From Alphaproteobacteria bacterium LSUCC0684 (GTDB lineage: Bacteria > Pseudomonadota > Alphaproteobacteria > Puniceispirillales > UBA1172), in assembly GCA_041228335.1 (NCBI GenBank), contig CP166130.1, forward strand, positions 2,265,001-2,329,000: a stretch of DNA of 64,000 nt, in the 5' to 3' direction. Position 1 is the stretch's first letter. Every line of letters begins with the position of its first letter. The notes under the pieces were generated by a model that saw only the letters and a program-made list of their open reading frames with translations, was not told where the DNA came from and did no database searches. Positions 38,538 to 47,544 of the stretch are shown here, piece after piece. A program made the position numbers and the translations under genes.

Positions 38538-40310
38538 TCATTCCGACTGGGGTTTGGGGGGAAGCTGGCGGCGGATATGCAGCTCCCGCAACTGCTCATC
38601 CCCGACGTCGGAAGGTGCGGCCATCATCAGGTCTTCGGCCTTGCCGTTCATCGGGAAGAGGATGATCTCCCGGATATTCGGCTCCCGGGCGATCAGCATC
38701 ACCATCCGGTCAATCCCCGGAGCAATCCCGCCATGGGGCGGTGCACCATACCGGAAGGCGTTGATCATGCCGGGGAATTTGCTGTCGACCACTTCGGGGC
38801 CGTAGCCGGCAATGGCAAAGGCCTTGTACATGACTTCGGGGAGGTGATTCCGGATCGCCCCGGAGGAAAGCTCCACCCCGTTGCAGACCAGATCATACTG
38901 CCAGGCCTTGATCTCAAGAGGATCCTGGTTTTCCAGTGCCTCAAGCCCGCCCTGCGGCATGGAGAACGGGTTGTGGGAGAAGATGATCTGCCCCGTGGTC
39001 TCATCCTTTTCGAACATCGGAAAATCGACAATCCAGCAGAAGGCATAGCCATCTTCACGCAAGTCGCGGTCATCGGCAATCTTGATCCGGGCACGCCCGG
39101 CAAGGGATGCCGCCTCGGCTTCGGCGGCGCAGGCAAAGAACACCGCATCACCATCGGCAAGACCAAGCTGATCCCGTAATTCGAGTGCCTTGTCTTCGCC
39201 AAGCGCCTTGGCCACCGGCCCGCGGGCTTCGCCCTCGCCATAGATGATATAGCCCATGCCGGGGGCGCCTTCACCCTGGGCCCAGGCGTTCATGCGGTCC
39301 GCCACCGAGCGGCTGCCGCAACCCGGGCCGGGAACAGCCCGGACAACGGCGCCGCCCTCGATCGCCTTGGCGAAAATGGCAAATCCGGAGCCGCGGAAGG
39401 TTTCCGTTGCATCGTGAATGGTTATCGGAATCCGCAGATCAGGCTTGTCCGTGCCATATTTCAGCATCGCATCAGCAAAGGTGATTCGCTGGAAAGGCGC
39501 GGAAATATCAGCTTTGGTGAATTCCTCAAAAACACCGGCTATCACCGGTTCCACCGCCGCAAAGACGTCATCCTGTTCAACAAAGCTCATCTCAAGGTCA
39601 AGCTGATAGAATTCTCCCGGGCTGCGATCGGCACGGCTGTCCTCGTCCCGGAAACAGGGGGCAATCTGGAAATAGCGATCAAAGCCCGAGACCATGATCA
39701 GCTGCTTGAACTGCTGCGGTGCCTGCGGCAGAGCATAGAATTTGCCGGGGTGAAGACGTGACGGGACGAGAAAATCCCGCGCGCCTTCAGGGGAGGAGGC
39801 GGTCAGGATCGGTGTCTGAAATTCCATGAACCCCTGATCGACCATGCGCCGACGGATGGACTGGATTATCTGAGCCCGCAGCATGATGTTCTGATGCGGG
39901 CGGCTGCGGCGAAGATCAAGATACCGGTAGCGGAGGCGGGTTTCTTCGCCCGCATCTTCATCGGAATTGACCTGAAGCGGCAGCAATTCAGCGGCTGACT
40001 GCACCTCAAAGGTTTCGATCCGGATTTCGATCTCGCCGGTGGGCAGGTTTCTGTTGACCGTATCTTCGGTTCGCTGAACAACCTTGCCTGTCACCGTCAC
40101 CACGGATTCGTTGCGGATGGTTTCCACCGCCGCAAATGTCGGGTCCGATGAGTCCGCAACACATTGCGTGATCCCGTAATGATCCCTCAAGTCGATAAAC
40201 ACCAGCTGGCCGTGATCCCGCTTGCGGTGTATCCAGCCCGACAACCGGACTTCCTTGCCAACATCATCCAGGCGAAGATCCTTACAGGTATGTGTGCGGT
40301 AAATATGCAT
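38538..40310 (-). CDS. aspS: aspartyl-tRNA synthetase
   Basis: Bacterial-type class II synthetase of 590 residues. The OB-fold anticodon domain ([20 protein letters not shown]) is followed by motif 2 ([20 protein letters not shown]), a GAD insertion domain, and motif 3 ([20 protein letters not shown]). The ATG at 40310 ([16 protein letters not shown]) has AAGGG 6 nt upstream; a longer frame 75 nt earlier looks like noncoding leader. Whether it also charges tRNA-Asn cannot be told here. It is convergent with ctaA; 38471-38537 shows no clear terminator. Confidence 0.96.
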   Translation of the reverse strand: MHIYRTHTCKDLRLDDVGKEVRLSGWIHRKRDHGQLVFIDLRDHYGITQCVADSSDPTFAAVETIRNESVVTVTGKVVQRTEDTVNRNLPTGEIEIRIETFEVQSAAELLPLQVNSDEDAGEETRLRYRYLDLRRSRPHQNIMLRAQIIQSIRRRMVDQGFMEFQTPILTASSPEGARDFLVPSRLHPGKFYALPQAPQQFKQLIMVSGFDRYFQIAPCFRDEDSRADRSPGEFYQLDLEMSFVEQDDVFAAVEPVIAGVFEEFTKADISAPFQRITFADAMLKYGTDKPDLRIPITIHDATETFRGSGFAIFAKAIEGGAVVRAVPGPGCGSRSVADRMNAWAQGEGAPGMGYIIYGEGEARGPVAKALGEDKALELRDQLGLADGDAVFFACAAEAEAASLAGRARIKIADDRDLREDGYAFCWIVDFPMFEKDETTGQIIFSHNPFSMPQGGLEALENQDPLEIKAWQYDLVCNGVELSSGAIRNHLPEVMYKAFAIAGYGPEVVDSKFPGMINAFRYGAPPHGGIAPGIDRMVMLIAREPNIREIILFPMNGKAEDLMMAAPSDVGDEQLRELHIRRQLPPKPQSE

Positions 40311-40425
40311 GTTAAACCCTTTTCCCAAGTCAGCCAGGTCTCCAGTCCACGGCGCGGAGTATGCACGGCTGGCCCGGATTGGCAAGAAAGACTTTACGGT
40401 TTGTCAAGGCGGCTTGAGGCCAGCG

Positions 40426-41439
40426 CTAACGCCGACGGCGGCCGCGGCGACCATCACGGCCGGAACGCCCCTCTTTCTGATCGGCCGTACCTGCCCAGGC
40501 TGGCCCAAGCTCGTGATCAAGTCTTGCCTGATCCACCGGTCCCTGTGGCGGGGTTGAATCCAGCGCCTGACGCATCGCGGCAATATGTTCCGGCGTCGTC
40601 CCGCAGCAGCCGCCGATCACCGCCATCCCGGCATCCCGGGCAAGGGTGGCATATTTTGCCATCAATTCAGGTGAGCCGTGGTAATGGATCTCCCCGTCGC
40701 GATATTCGGGGATACCGCAATTGCCCTTGGCGATCAGCCTGATCCCATCTATCTCGCGCATGCCCATCACCGAATGCATCAGCTCCGCCGGGCCGACCCC
40801 GCAATTGGCCCCGGCCGCCACCGCACCGCCTTGATGGACATGGCGGGCGTAATCCCCAGGCTCAACCCCCATCATGGATTTGCCTGCTGTATCAAAGGTC
40901 ATGGTAGCGGTGAAGGGCAGGCCGACAGATTTTGCTGCATCCATGGCGGCATCAACCTCTTCGAGAGATGAGATGGTTTCGATCCAGAGCAGATCAACCC
41001 CGCCTTCGGCCAGCGCTTCGGCCTGTTCTGTAAAGGCGGCAACCGCGCTTTCATGGTCCAGCGCCCCGAGGGGCGCGAAAAGCTCCCCGGTCGGGCCCAT
41101 GGACCCTGCCACAAGCGCGGTCCGGCCGGTGTTTTCCTCAAATGCCGTCACCGCCTCGCGGGCAAGTTTCGCCGCCGCAATATTCAGCTCACGCACCCGT
41201 CCCTCGGCGGCATGAAGCTTGAGCCGATAGCTTGTCCCGCCAAAAGAATTGGTCAGAATGAGATCAGCGCCTGCTTCAAGAAAGCGTCGATGCAGGCCAG
41301 ACACATTTTCGGGCTTTTCAATATTCCAGAACTCGGGCGGATGGCCTGTTTCCAGTCCAAGGGCAAAGTAGTTTGTTCCGGTGGCGCCATCGGCAAGGAT
41401 GAAACCTTGCTCAGCCAGCATGCGCGTAAATTTATCCAT
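40426..41439 (-). CDS. homocysteine S-methyltransferase (betaine-homocysteine type)
   Basis: 337-residue TIM barrel that transfers a methyl group to homocysteine, giving methionine. GFILADGATGTNYFALGLE and LILTNSFGGTSYRLKLHAAE begin the domain. The zinc ligands are visible as GANCGVGPAEL and AVIGGCCGTTPEHIAAM. Methyl donor is uncertain: betaine or a dimethylsulfonium compound are plausible in a marine alphaproteobacterium (inference). The tail is very basic (GRDGRRGRRRR). Start at 41439 overlaps the DUF1289 stop by 8 nt, so it is the last gene of a three-gene operon. Confidence 0.88.
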   Translation of the reverse strand: MDKFTRMLAEQGFILADGATGTNYFALGLETGHPPEFWNIEKPENVSGLHRRFLEAGADLILTNSFGGTSYRLKLHAAEGRVRELNIAAAKLAREAVTAFEENTGRTALVAGSMGPTGELFAPLGALDHESAVAAFTEQAEALAEGGVDLLWIETISSLEEVDAAMDAAKSVGLPFTATMTFDTAGKSMMGVEPGDYARHVHQGGAVAAGANCGVGPAELMHSVMGMREIDGIRLIAKGNCGIPEYRDGEIHYHGSPELMAKYATLARDAGMAVIGGCCGTTPEHIAAMRQALDSTPPQGPVDQARLDHELGPAWAGTADQKEGRSGRDGRRGRRRR

Positions 41440-41656
41440 TACTCGAAACCCGTCGTGTTGATCTTCGGCGGCGACCTGTCCGTGCGGCCCGCCGCTCACG
41501 CAATTCTGCCAGCAGATACATCTGCTGATCCGGTGTCAGCCGGGGCCAGGCGGCGATTTCATCTCTCGTCCGGTCACATCCGAGACACCGCCCGTCCACG
41601 GGATTGATCTGGCAGATGCTGATACATGGAGATGGCAGTTTGGTATTCGTTGTCAT
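41432..41656 (-). CDS. DUF1289 domain protein
   Basis: 74 residues with the DUF1289 core: CISICQINPVDGRCLGCDRT followed by RDEIAAWPRLTPDQQ. Four cysteines (CxxxC and CxxC) suggest a small iron-sulfur or zinc site. Function unknown. The tail is Arg-rich. It sits between the DJ-1-like gene (8-nt gap) and the homocysteine methyltransferase (8-nt overlap), indicating one transcript. Confidence 0.88.
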   Translation of the reverse strand: MTTNTKLPSPCISICQINPVDGRCLGCDRTRDEIAAWPRLTPDQQMYLLAELRERRAARTGRRRRSTRRVSSNG

Positions 41657-41664
41657 GAAAGCCT

Positions 41665-42171
41665 TCAGGCAGCTGCTTCCTCCGCTGAAGCGTTAACCAT
41701 TGCGGCCTCGAACGCAACCAAAATCTCTTCGACCTCTGCCCCGGCAGGAGCCAGCACGAGGGCACCCATTGTGGTGACTTCATCAACGCTTGCGCTATCG
41801 GCAAATCCATATTCCCTTGCCAGTTCGACACCAGAGCCAATCAGGAGAGACGGCGCGCTTTCACGCAGGAATGCCGATGCAAGCCGCCGGACATGTGCCT
41901 CGTTAATCAGGATATCGGTATGACGCTTGCCATCCGGGATGACAAAAGCATCAAAATCAACGGCCAGTGTTTCGGAAATATGCGCATCAACCGGATAGGA
42001 AAGACCCCAGGTGCCATTCGCCCAGCTATTGGTTAGGCCGGTATCGCGGGAGATCACTTTCACGGTCGCGCCCGCCGAAGCAAGGGCACGCTGGAGGTCA
42101 ACAAAGGGTTTTTCTTCAAACCCGCTCCCGACAAGAATGGCAATGGTTTTTCCGTCAAAGGGTGATGGCAT
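41665..42171 (-). CDS. DJ-1/PfpI family protein without a catalytic cysteine
   Basis: 168 residues with a class I glutamine-amidotransferase-like fold: TIAILVGSGFEEKPFVDLQR matches the N-terminal strand and Glu of the DJ-1/PfpI family, VISRDTGLTNSWANGTWG and DAFVIPDG follow. The nucleophile-elbow region reads PSLLIGSGVELAREYGFA; there is no Cys there, and none anywhere in the protein. It is therefore probably non-enzymatic, like the C-terminal domain of large catalases. First gene of the operon with DUF1289 and the homocysteine methyltransferase; promoter at 42250-42278. Confidence 0.8.
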   Translation of the reverse strand: MPSPFDGKTIAILVGSGFEEKPFVDLQRALASAGATVKVISRDTGLTNSWANGTWGLSYPVDAHISETLAVDFDAFVIPDGKRHTDILINEAHVRRLASAFLRESAPSLLIGSGVELAREYGFADSASVDEVTTMGALVLAPAGAEVEEILVAFEAAMVNASAEEAAA

Positions 42172-42249
42172 ATCTCTCTCCTGAATATGGGAAAAGCCGC
42201 CGCAGGATTGCAGCGCTTTTGGCAGATGGTAATGTAAGAATTGTGCCCT

Positions 42250-42278
42250 TATATAACGCCATGAGGGGTGAAGGGCAA
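42250..42278 (-). promoter_or_regulatory. candidate promoter of the DJ-1-like/DUF1289/methyltransferase operon
   Basis: Minus strand TTGCCC (42273-42278), 17-nt spacer, TATATA (42250-42255). Four of six bases match in each hexamer, and the start would lie about 72 nt before the DJ-1-like ATG. Confidence 0.5.
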
Positions 42279-42308
42279 GGCATCTTCGGCAATATTTATC
42301 AACAATCA

Positions 42309-42331
42309 GTTTTCAGGAAATGCCTGAAAAC
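42309..42331 (-). terminator. hairpin at the stop codon of the ynjC-like gene
   Basis: GTTTTCAGG (42309-42317) pairs perfectly with CCTGAAAAC (42323-42331) across a 5-nt loop; the stop codon (42313-42315) is within the stem. The following minus-strand sequence is AT-rich but not a T-run, so termination is possible but weak. Confidence 0.4.
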
Positions 42332-43980
42332 CGGCGGAAACGCCAGTGGCTTATCGCACCTGTCAGCACGAAGACAAGAAAAGGCAGCAGCATCTGAAGG
42401 CCTGTTGCCACCCCGAGGGGCTGGCGCCCGGCCCCGGTGGCCAGCGTAACCGCTTCGACGGTGAGGGTCTGGATACGGGCATTGCCGGCAAAAACCGTCG
42501 GCAGATAGAGCGCCGCGCTGACCGAAAACCCGATCGCAAACGCCGTCAGCACCGGGGTCAGCAGAAGGGTCAGCTTGACCCGGAAAAACCGCTCAGGCCA
42601 CGATTTTCCCATGGTTGCGGCCAGAATATCCCATTCCCGGGGATAGGCGCGCCAGGACGGCGCCAGCGTCAGCCAGGCATAGGGAAAAACAAACAGAAGA
42701 TGCGCCCATATCAAGGCCAGCCGCCGGCCATCCAGACCAAGCCAGAGCAACACGATCTGCAAGCCGAACAGAAACCCGATCTGCGGGATCAGCAGTGGCA
42801 TGAAAATCAGCTCTTCGGAAATTCCGGCGCGGGCAGATTTCTGCTCAAGCCAGATGATCACCAGCACCACCCCGAGAAAGGCGGAGACAACGCCGATCAG
42901 CAATGTTTCCACCAGCGCCGGACCCAGCCCGCCTTCAAGACCGGACCAGTAGCGCAAGGTCAGAAGTGTCGGCAGGGCATCGGGGAAGCGCCATATCCCG
43001 GCCACCGACCAGATCAGCGCCGAGAAGAGCCCCATGAGGGCCAGAACAAACGGCAGCAACCCGCCTGCCAGCAAGAGAGCCGCCACCGCCTGATGCATGA
43101 TCTTTCGGCCGCGGCGAAACCTCACCCCCCGGAAGGATATCCAGCGGCCAAACCTGCCGGCCAGATGTTCAAGCCCCAGCAGAAGACCAAACCCAAAAAC
43201 CACGAGGACCAGCTGAACCAGCGCGCCGGCAGATGCCAGAAACCTCAGGCCCAGATCCGGGTCCTGATACCAGCGCAGCACCCGCACCGCCAGCGGCGGC
43301 GGCGTACCCGGGGCAAGCACCACCGCCATATCCACAACCGACAGCGAGAACACCAGGACAATCAGAACAGGCAGGCGCATCCGCGGCCATAACTGCGGCA
43401 GGACAACCATCACCCAGGATGTCATCTGGCCATAGCCAAGACTGCGGGCCGATGTCATGAGCCGGGCAGGATTGATCTGCCCCAGCGCGGCTAGAACCAT
43501 CAGCACCAGAAAAGGAACTTCCTTGGCCATGAGCCCGAGGATCAGGACAATCCCCGCTTCATCCGGGACCAGCGCAAGATTGGGGGGGCGGGTCCAGCCG
43601 GTCAGCCAGGGAGAGATGAGACGGATCAGCCAGCCGCTCGGCTGCAACAGGAAAAGAAGCCCCACCGCCATGGTGACATGGGGCAGGGAAAGAACCGGGG
43701 CCAGATACCGCCTGAGCAGGCCAAATCGCGGCGACTGGAATAAAAGTCCCGGCAGTAGCAACGAAATGGCAGCAGAAAGGAAGGTACCCATGAAGCCGGT
43801 GAAAAGGGTAAGCCGGACCGAGGCCGAAAACCCCGGCACCTCCATCACCTGAACAAGTGCATCAACACCGGGCCTGACCTGGCCGAGAACCGGAAGCACC
43901 CCGAAAGCCGGAAAAACCACCCCGGCCACCCCGGCCATGATAGGGATGAGAAGAGTTGCCATGATCGCCCAGCGCATCAT
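42313..43980 (-). CDS. ABC transporter permease, fused two-domain, YnjC-like
   Basis: 555 residues with about 12 transmembrane helices in two halves, each carrying a permease domain, as in E. coli YnjC. The EAA-type loops are near SARSLGYGQMTSWVMVVLPQ and AATMGKSWPERFFRVKL. It is 21 nt downstream of a YnjB-like binding protein. No ATP-binding subunit (YnjD-like) gene is adjacent on either side; the next gene downstream is unrelated. Substrate unknown; YnjBCD-type systems resemble thiamine or polyamine importers only in outline. Confidence 0.85.
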   Translation of the reverse strand: MMRWAIMATLLIPIMAGVAGVVFPAFGVLPVLGQVRPGVDALVQVMEVPGFSASVRLTLFTGFMGTFLSAAISLLLPGLLFQSPRFGLLRRYLAPVLSLPHVTMAVGLLFLLQPSGWLIRLISPWLTGWTRPPNLALVPDEAGIVLILGLMAKEVPFLVLMVLAALGQINPARLMTSARSLGYGQMTSWVMVVLPQLWPRMRLPVLIVLVFSLSVVDMAVVLAPGTPPPLAVRVLRWYQDPDLGLRFLASAGALVQLVLVVFGFGLLLGLEHLAGRFGRWISFRGVRFRRGRKIMHQAVAALLLAGGLLPFVLALMGLFSALIWSVAGIWRFPDALPTLLTLRYWSGLEGGLGPALVETLLIGVVSAFLGVVLVIIWLEQKSARAGISEELIFMPLLIPQIGFLFGLQIVLLWLGLDGRRLALIWAHLLFVFPYAWLTLAPSWRAYPREWDILAATMGKSWPERFFRVKLTLLLTPVLTAFAIGFSVSAALYLPTVFAGNARIQTLTVEAVTLATGAGRQPLGVATGLQMLLPFLVFVLTGAISHWRFRRFSGIS

Positions 43981-44001
43981 CCTCCGGCCTTTCGTGCTGG
44001 T

Positions 44002-45225
44002 TTAACCTCCACTGGCAAAACGTTTCTGCCATTCCTCCTCGATCAGCGGCACCCAGCTCGGGTGGGGTTCGGCCAGACTCTGCCCCAATTCGGCTTCGGT
44101 CAGGGTTGCCAGCCCGCGCGGAAGCGCATCAAAGGCGGCCCGGTCAGCCGCCGATAATCTCGACATGGCCAGCACCGTCGGATCTCCCCAGATGGAACTG
44201 TCTGCTTTACGCAACTGGGCTTCGGGGGAGAGCAGAAAATCAGCAACCTTTCTGGCCGCTTCCGGCGCAGAGGCATTGAACGGAATGGCAACAAAATGCA
44301 CATTGGCGATCGTACCGCCCTCGTGGATGTAGCTGCGCACCGTATCCGGCAGCACACCGGAGGTGATGTTGTTCGAGAACTCCGCCGGATTGAACGCCAT
44401 GGCGATGCTGATCTCACGATCCCCGAGAAGCTGGACCATGGCGGTGTAATTGGCCGGATAGTGCCGGCCCTGCCGCCAGAGATGCGGCGTCACCTCATCA
44501 AGCCATTCCCAGAGCGGCGCCATCACCGCGCCGCTATCAGTCATATCCGCGGGCTTTTGCAGCAATGCCGGTTCAGCTGTAACTTCCAGCAGGATCTGCT
44601 TGAGAAAACTGGTGCCGGTGAAATCAGGGGGCTGCGGGAAGGTGAACCGCCCCGGATTCGCCTTGATCCATTGACGAAGCGCGGCCGCCGAGCGCGGCGG
44701 GCTGGCCAGTTCCGCTGAATCATACCCAAAGACAAGCTGGGCCCGGCCCCAGGGACTTTCCAGCCCATCGGTGGGGGTGGCGAAATCATTCAGGATTGCG
44801 GGCAGGGCCACGGGATCGGTAAACCGGAAAGACGGCAGATCCATCGCCCAGGGTTCTGCCTGAAGAAGGTTGTTACGTTTCATGGAGGCGAAATTCTCAC
44901 CATTGATCCAGATCAGATCAACCGAGCCACCGCTGTTCCGGCCGGCTGCTTTTTCCGCCAGTATCCGGCCCACCGCTTCGGCGGTATCCGTCAGTTTGAC
45001 ATGCACGAGCGTGATGCCGTGGCGCGCCTTCAGCTCATCCCCGGCCCAGCGAATATAGTCATTTATGGCAGGGGAGCCGCCCCAGGCATTGAAATACACG
45101 GTTTCGGCAAGAACAGGCCTGCCGGTGACGCTTGCGATCAAAAGGGCAAGCAGCAGAACTGTCCGGCCAATGGCGGCATGGATCTGACGAGGGATGATGC
45201 GCCGATTTCGAAAGAGGAATTTCAT
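44002..45225 (-). CDS. ABC transporter substrate-binding protein, YnjB-like
   Basis: 407 residues from the ATG at 45225 (AAAGGA 6 nt upstream). A signal peptide with core TVLLLALLIASVTG ends near VLA, then ETVYFNAWGGSPAINDYIRW, closely resembling YnjB (WFNTWGG, IN.Y). SVDLIWINGENFASMKRNNLL and EISIAMAFNPAEFSN follow. A periplasmic solute receptor for the permease just downstream. Ligand is not known. The gap 45226-45389 before the divergent lipoprotein holds no other gene. Confidence 0.87.
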   Translation of the reverse strand: MKFLFRNRRIIPRQIHAAIGRTVLLLALLIASVTGRPVLAETVYFNAWGGSPAINDYIRWAGDELKARHGITLVHVKLTDTAEAVGRILAEKAAGRNSGGSVDLIWINGENFASMKRNNLLQAEPWAMDLPSFRFTDPVALPAILNDFATPTDGLESPWGRAQLVFGYDSAELASPPRSAAALRQWIKANPGRFTFPQPPDFTGTSFLKQILLEVTAEPALLQKPADMTDSGAVMAPLWEWLDEVTPHLWRQGRHYPANYTAMVQLLGDREISIAMAFNPAEFSNNITSGVLPDTVRSYIHEGGTIANVHFVAIPFNASAPEAARKVADFLLSPEAQLRKADSSIWGDPTVLAMSRLSAADRAAFDALPRGLATLTEAELGQSLAEPHPSWVPLIEEEWQKRFASGG

Positions 45226-45389
45226 GGGTTTTCCTTTCATGCGTTGTTTTTCCATGCCTTTTTTCGCAACAACCGGATGAACATCACCACCTGAAATCTC
45301 ATTTGGGCAGGCATACTCATGCGTCAGGTTTATGAAGTCTATGCCGAAGCGCGATTCCAGGCCACTTTTTTTCGCGTAGAATTGCGGAC

Positions 45390-46169
45390 ATGCAGCCTGT
45401 CCTCGTCACCCCAGCAAGGTGGGTTTTTAGATTTATCCTTGCAAGTCTCATCTCCGGCCTGGCAGGTTGCGGGGGCGGGGGAAGCACTGCCCCCGCCCCA
45501 CCTCCTTCTCTCCATTCGCCATTGCCGTCGAGTCTGGATCAGGGTCAGGCCGCCGAGCTGATGCAGGATATTGAAGGCGAGGGCCCACCGTGGATCAGCC
45601 TGATTGAAAGCGACAGCGCGAGGCTTCAGCTGGATGGCGAAGACCCGGCCACCAATGCTGTTCTGGCCAAACTGCCTGTGCCGAGTTTTTCCAGTATGGA
45701 CCAGATACCCACCCGGTATTCGCGATTTCAGTTCTTTCAGTCCACCATCTCGGAAGGTCAGGATCCGGGCCGATATCTGCTCTGGGGGCGCCGTCCGCGC
45801 AACATCCTGACAGGCGAGGCCAGCTATGCGCTTGAAAGCCATTGGACCTGCCTTGGATGCGCCGGGAACGAGACCATTCTGAATGGTGAAGCGGCGGGTG
45901 ATCTCAGGCTCGATTTTGACGAGCTTGAAGGCGATATCTCGATCAGCGGTGACGGCATGGCGATCACCGCCAGCATCGATCTTGAAAAGAGTTACATGTT
46001 CAGGGAGGGTGATACGATCACCCTTGGTTTTGAAGATCAGCTGATCACGCTGGATCAGGCACGAATTACCGGCAGCGTCTTCGGCCCGGGAGGGGAAGAA
46101 GCAGGTCTTCTCTATGGCCTGACCGGAGGCACGATTACCGTAACCGGGGCTGCGATCGGTGCAAGGTAA
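45390..46169 (+). CDS. lipoprotein with TbpB-like beta-barrel end
   Basis: 259 residues. Signal II peptide with lipobox LAGC (Cys27), then GGGGS and a Pro-rich linker, so it is membrane-anchored. The C-terminal half is beta-rich and ends FGPGGEEAGLLYGLTGGTIT-like, similar to the barrel end of transferrin-binding protein B-type lipoproteins (FGP..EE.GG pattern). A CxxC pair lies in HWTCLGCAGNE. Ligand unknown; surface display is inferred. No strong ribosome site is seen before this ATG, although a TAGAAT sits at 45377-45382. Confidence 0.65.
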   Translation: MQPVLVTPARWVFRFILASLISGLAGCGGGGSTAPAPPPSLHSPLPSSLDQGQAAELMQDIEGEGPPWISLIESDSARLQLDGEDPATNAVLAKLPVPSFSSMDQIPTRYSRFQFFQSTISEGQDPGRYLLWGRRPRNILTGEASYALESHWTCLGCAGNETILNGEAAGDLRLDFDELEGDISISGDGMAITASIDLEKSYMFREGDTITLGFEDQLITLDQARITGSVFGPGGEEAGLLYGLTGGTITVTGAAIGAR

Positions 46170-46181
46170 ATCAGAAGCCGG

Positions 46182-46943
46182 TTATTGGCGAAGCGCAGGC
46201 AGGCCTACGCCGGTCGCCTCAAACCCGCCATCGGCCGCAAGCGTCTGCCCGGTGATATAGCTTGCCTTGTCCGACGAAAGAAAGACGATGGCCGCGGCAA
46301 TCTCATCCTCGCTGCCATAACGGTTGAGCGGGATCGCATCATGGTAGGCGTCGATAATATCCTGGGTATGGACCGCCATGGCAAGCTTGGTCCGGACAGG
46401 CCCGGGCGCAACACAATTGGCACGAATACCGTATTCCCCGAGCTCGGCGGCCTGCTGAAGCGTCAACTGGATGACCGCCGCCTTCGATGTACCATAGGCG
46501 ACCCGGAGCGTGGATGCCCGGAGCCCGGAGATAGAGGCAATATTGACGATGCTGCCCCGGCTTTCCTTGAGCGCAGGGATCAGCGCCTGAGAACAGAGAA
46601 AAACCCCGTCGAGATTGGTTGCCATCACCCGCCGCCAGCGGGCAAAATCCATCTCCTCGATGGGGCCGAAATCGGCAACACCGGCATTGTTCACCAGCGC
46701 GCTGATGCCGCCGCCCCATGCAAGGACCGCCGCCGCCATCGCGGCGACGTCATCTTCCCGGGATACGTCGGCAACAAATGCTTTGGCACCGGTCAATCCC
46801 CCGGCTGCGGCCATGAGCTCCTCTTCGTCCCGATCCACCATGGCGACGCGCCATCCAGCATCCAGAAACTGCCTGGTGGTGGCAAGGCCGATGCCCCGGG
46901 CGGCACCGGTGATAACGGCAACAGGTCTAGTCGTGCTGGTCAT
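46182..46943 (-). CDS. short-chain dehydrogenase/reductase
   Basis: 253-residue classical SDR with Rossmann NAD(P)-binding AVITGAARGIGLATTRQF, NNAG motif in ALVNNAGVADFGPIEE, catalytic Ser region IVNIASISGLRAS and the YxxxK motif in VAYGTSKAAVIQ. Asp after the second strand (VAMVDRDEEE) suggests NAD preference. Substrate cannot be assigned. Its ATG overlaps the stop of the upstream thioesterase gene by 4 nt, making a two-gene operon. It ends 12 nt from the convergent lipoprotein gene. Confidence 0.88.
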   Translation of the reverse strand: MTSTTRPVAVITGAARGIGLATTRQFLDAGWRVAMVDRDEEELMAAAGGLTGAKAFVADVSREDDVAAMAAAVLAWGGGISALVNNAGVADFGPIEEMDFARWRRVMATNLDGVFLCSQALIPALKESRGSIVNIASISGLRASTLRVAYGTSKAAVIQLTLQQAAELGEYGIRANCVAPGPVRTKLAMAVHTQDIIDAYHDAIPLNRYGSEDEIAAAIVFLSSDKASYITGQTLAADGGFEATGVGLPALRQ

Positions 46944-47395
46944 GATAATCTCATTCCTGTAGTGGCTGGTGACGATGCTGGCGGGATCGAATAGGTCAGG
47001 CTGGCATGGGCAAAGGGACGTGCGCGCGCCGCATCATCAGGGCTGCATATCTCCACATCCCCCACCACCAGACTTCGCCCGAGTTTGAGGATACGGGCAT
47101 GGGCACGGAGCGGCCCGGGATCAGGCTTGCGCATGAAATTGATATTCGCACCCGTGGTGACGGTCAGCGCTTCGGGCCCGATCCGGGACAGGATCAGGAG
47201 ATAGAAGGCCACATCGGCAAGGGTGAAAAGTGTAGGCCCGGAGACGGTGTTGCCTGGCCTGAGATGCCTTGCGGCGGTGAGCATATCCACCGAAATACCA
47301 TCTTCATCAAGGCGATGGATACGAATATCCGGGGCGACTTGCGGAAACTCACGTTGAAGAAACGCCCCAAGGTCATCGATGGTCATTGCCAGCAT
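46940..47395 (-). CDS. PaaI-like hotdog-fold thioesterase
   Basis: 151 residues from the ATG at 47395, which has AGGGAAGA 6 nt upstream; an ATG at 47419 is an alternative. The hotdog core is GNTVSGPTLFTLADVAFYLL with VTTGANINFMRKPDPGPL after it, the PaaI-type arrangement for acyl-CoA hydrolysis. The central helix has Asp and no obvious Glu/Gln at the usual place, so activity is not certain. Overlaps the SDR gene by 4 nt. Likely hydrolyses a CoA ester in the same pathway as the SDR (inference). Confidence 0.8.
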   Translation of the reverse strand: MLAMTIDDLGAFLQREFPQVAPDIRIHRLDEDGISVDMLTAARHLRPGNTVSGPTLFTLADVAFYLLILSRIGPEALTVTTGANINFMRKPDPGPLRAHARILKLGRSLVVGDVEICSPDDAARARPFAHASLTYSIPPASSPATTGMRLS

Positions 47396-47544
47396 GTTCA
47401 AATCTTCCCTTTCGGGCATCAATCATTTCACGCCCATGCCTGCTGTCAATGGATTTTGCGCCAGCATGACCTGAGGTAAAAGAGGTGAAGGGATGGTTGT
47501 CTCATGCTAGGGTGGATGCACCCCTGCTATTTTTGAGGTATGAG

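Noticed and set aside
45354-45382. Leaderless promoter before the lipoprotein (TAGAAT at 45377-45382)
   Set aside because: A -10-like hexamer exists, but no reasonable -35 lies 16-18 nt upstream.
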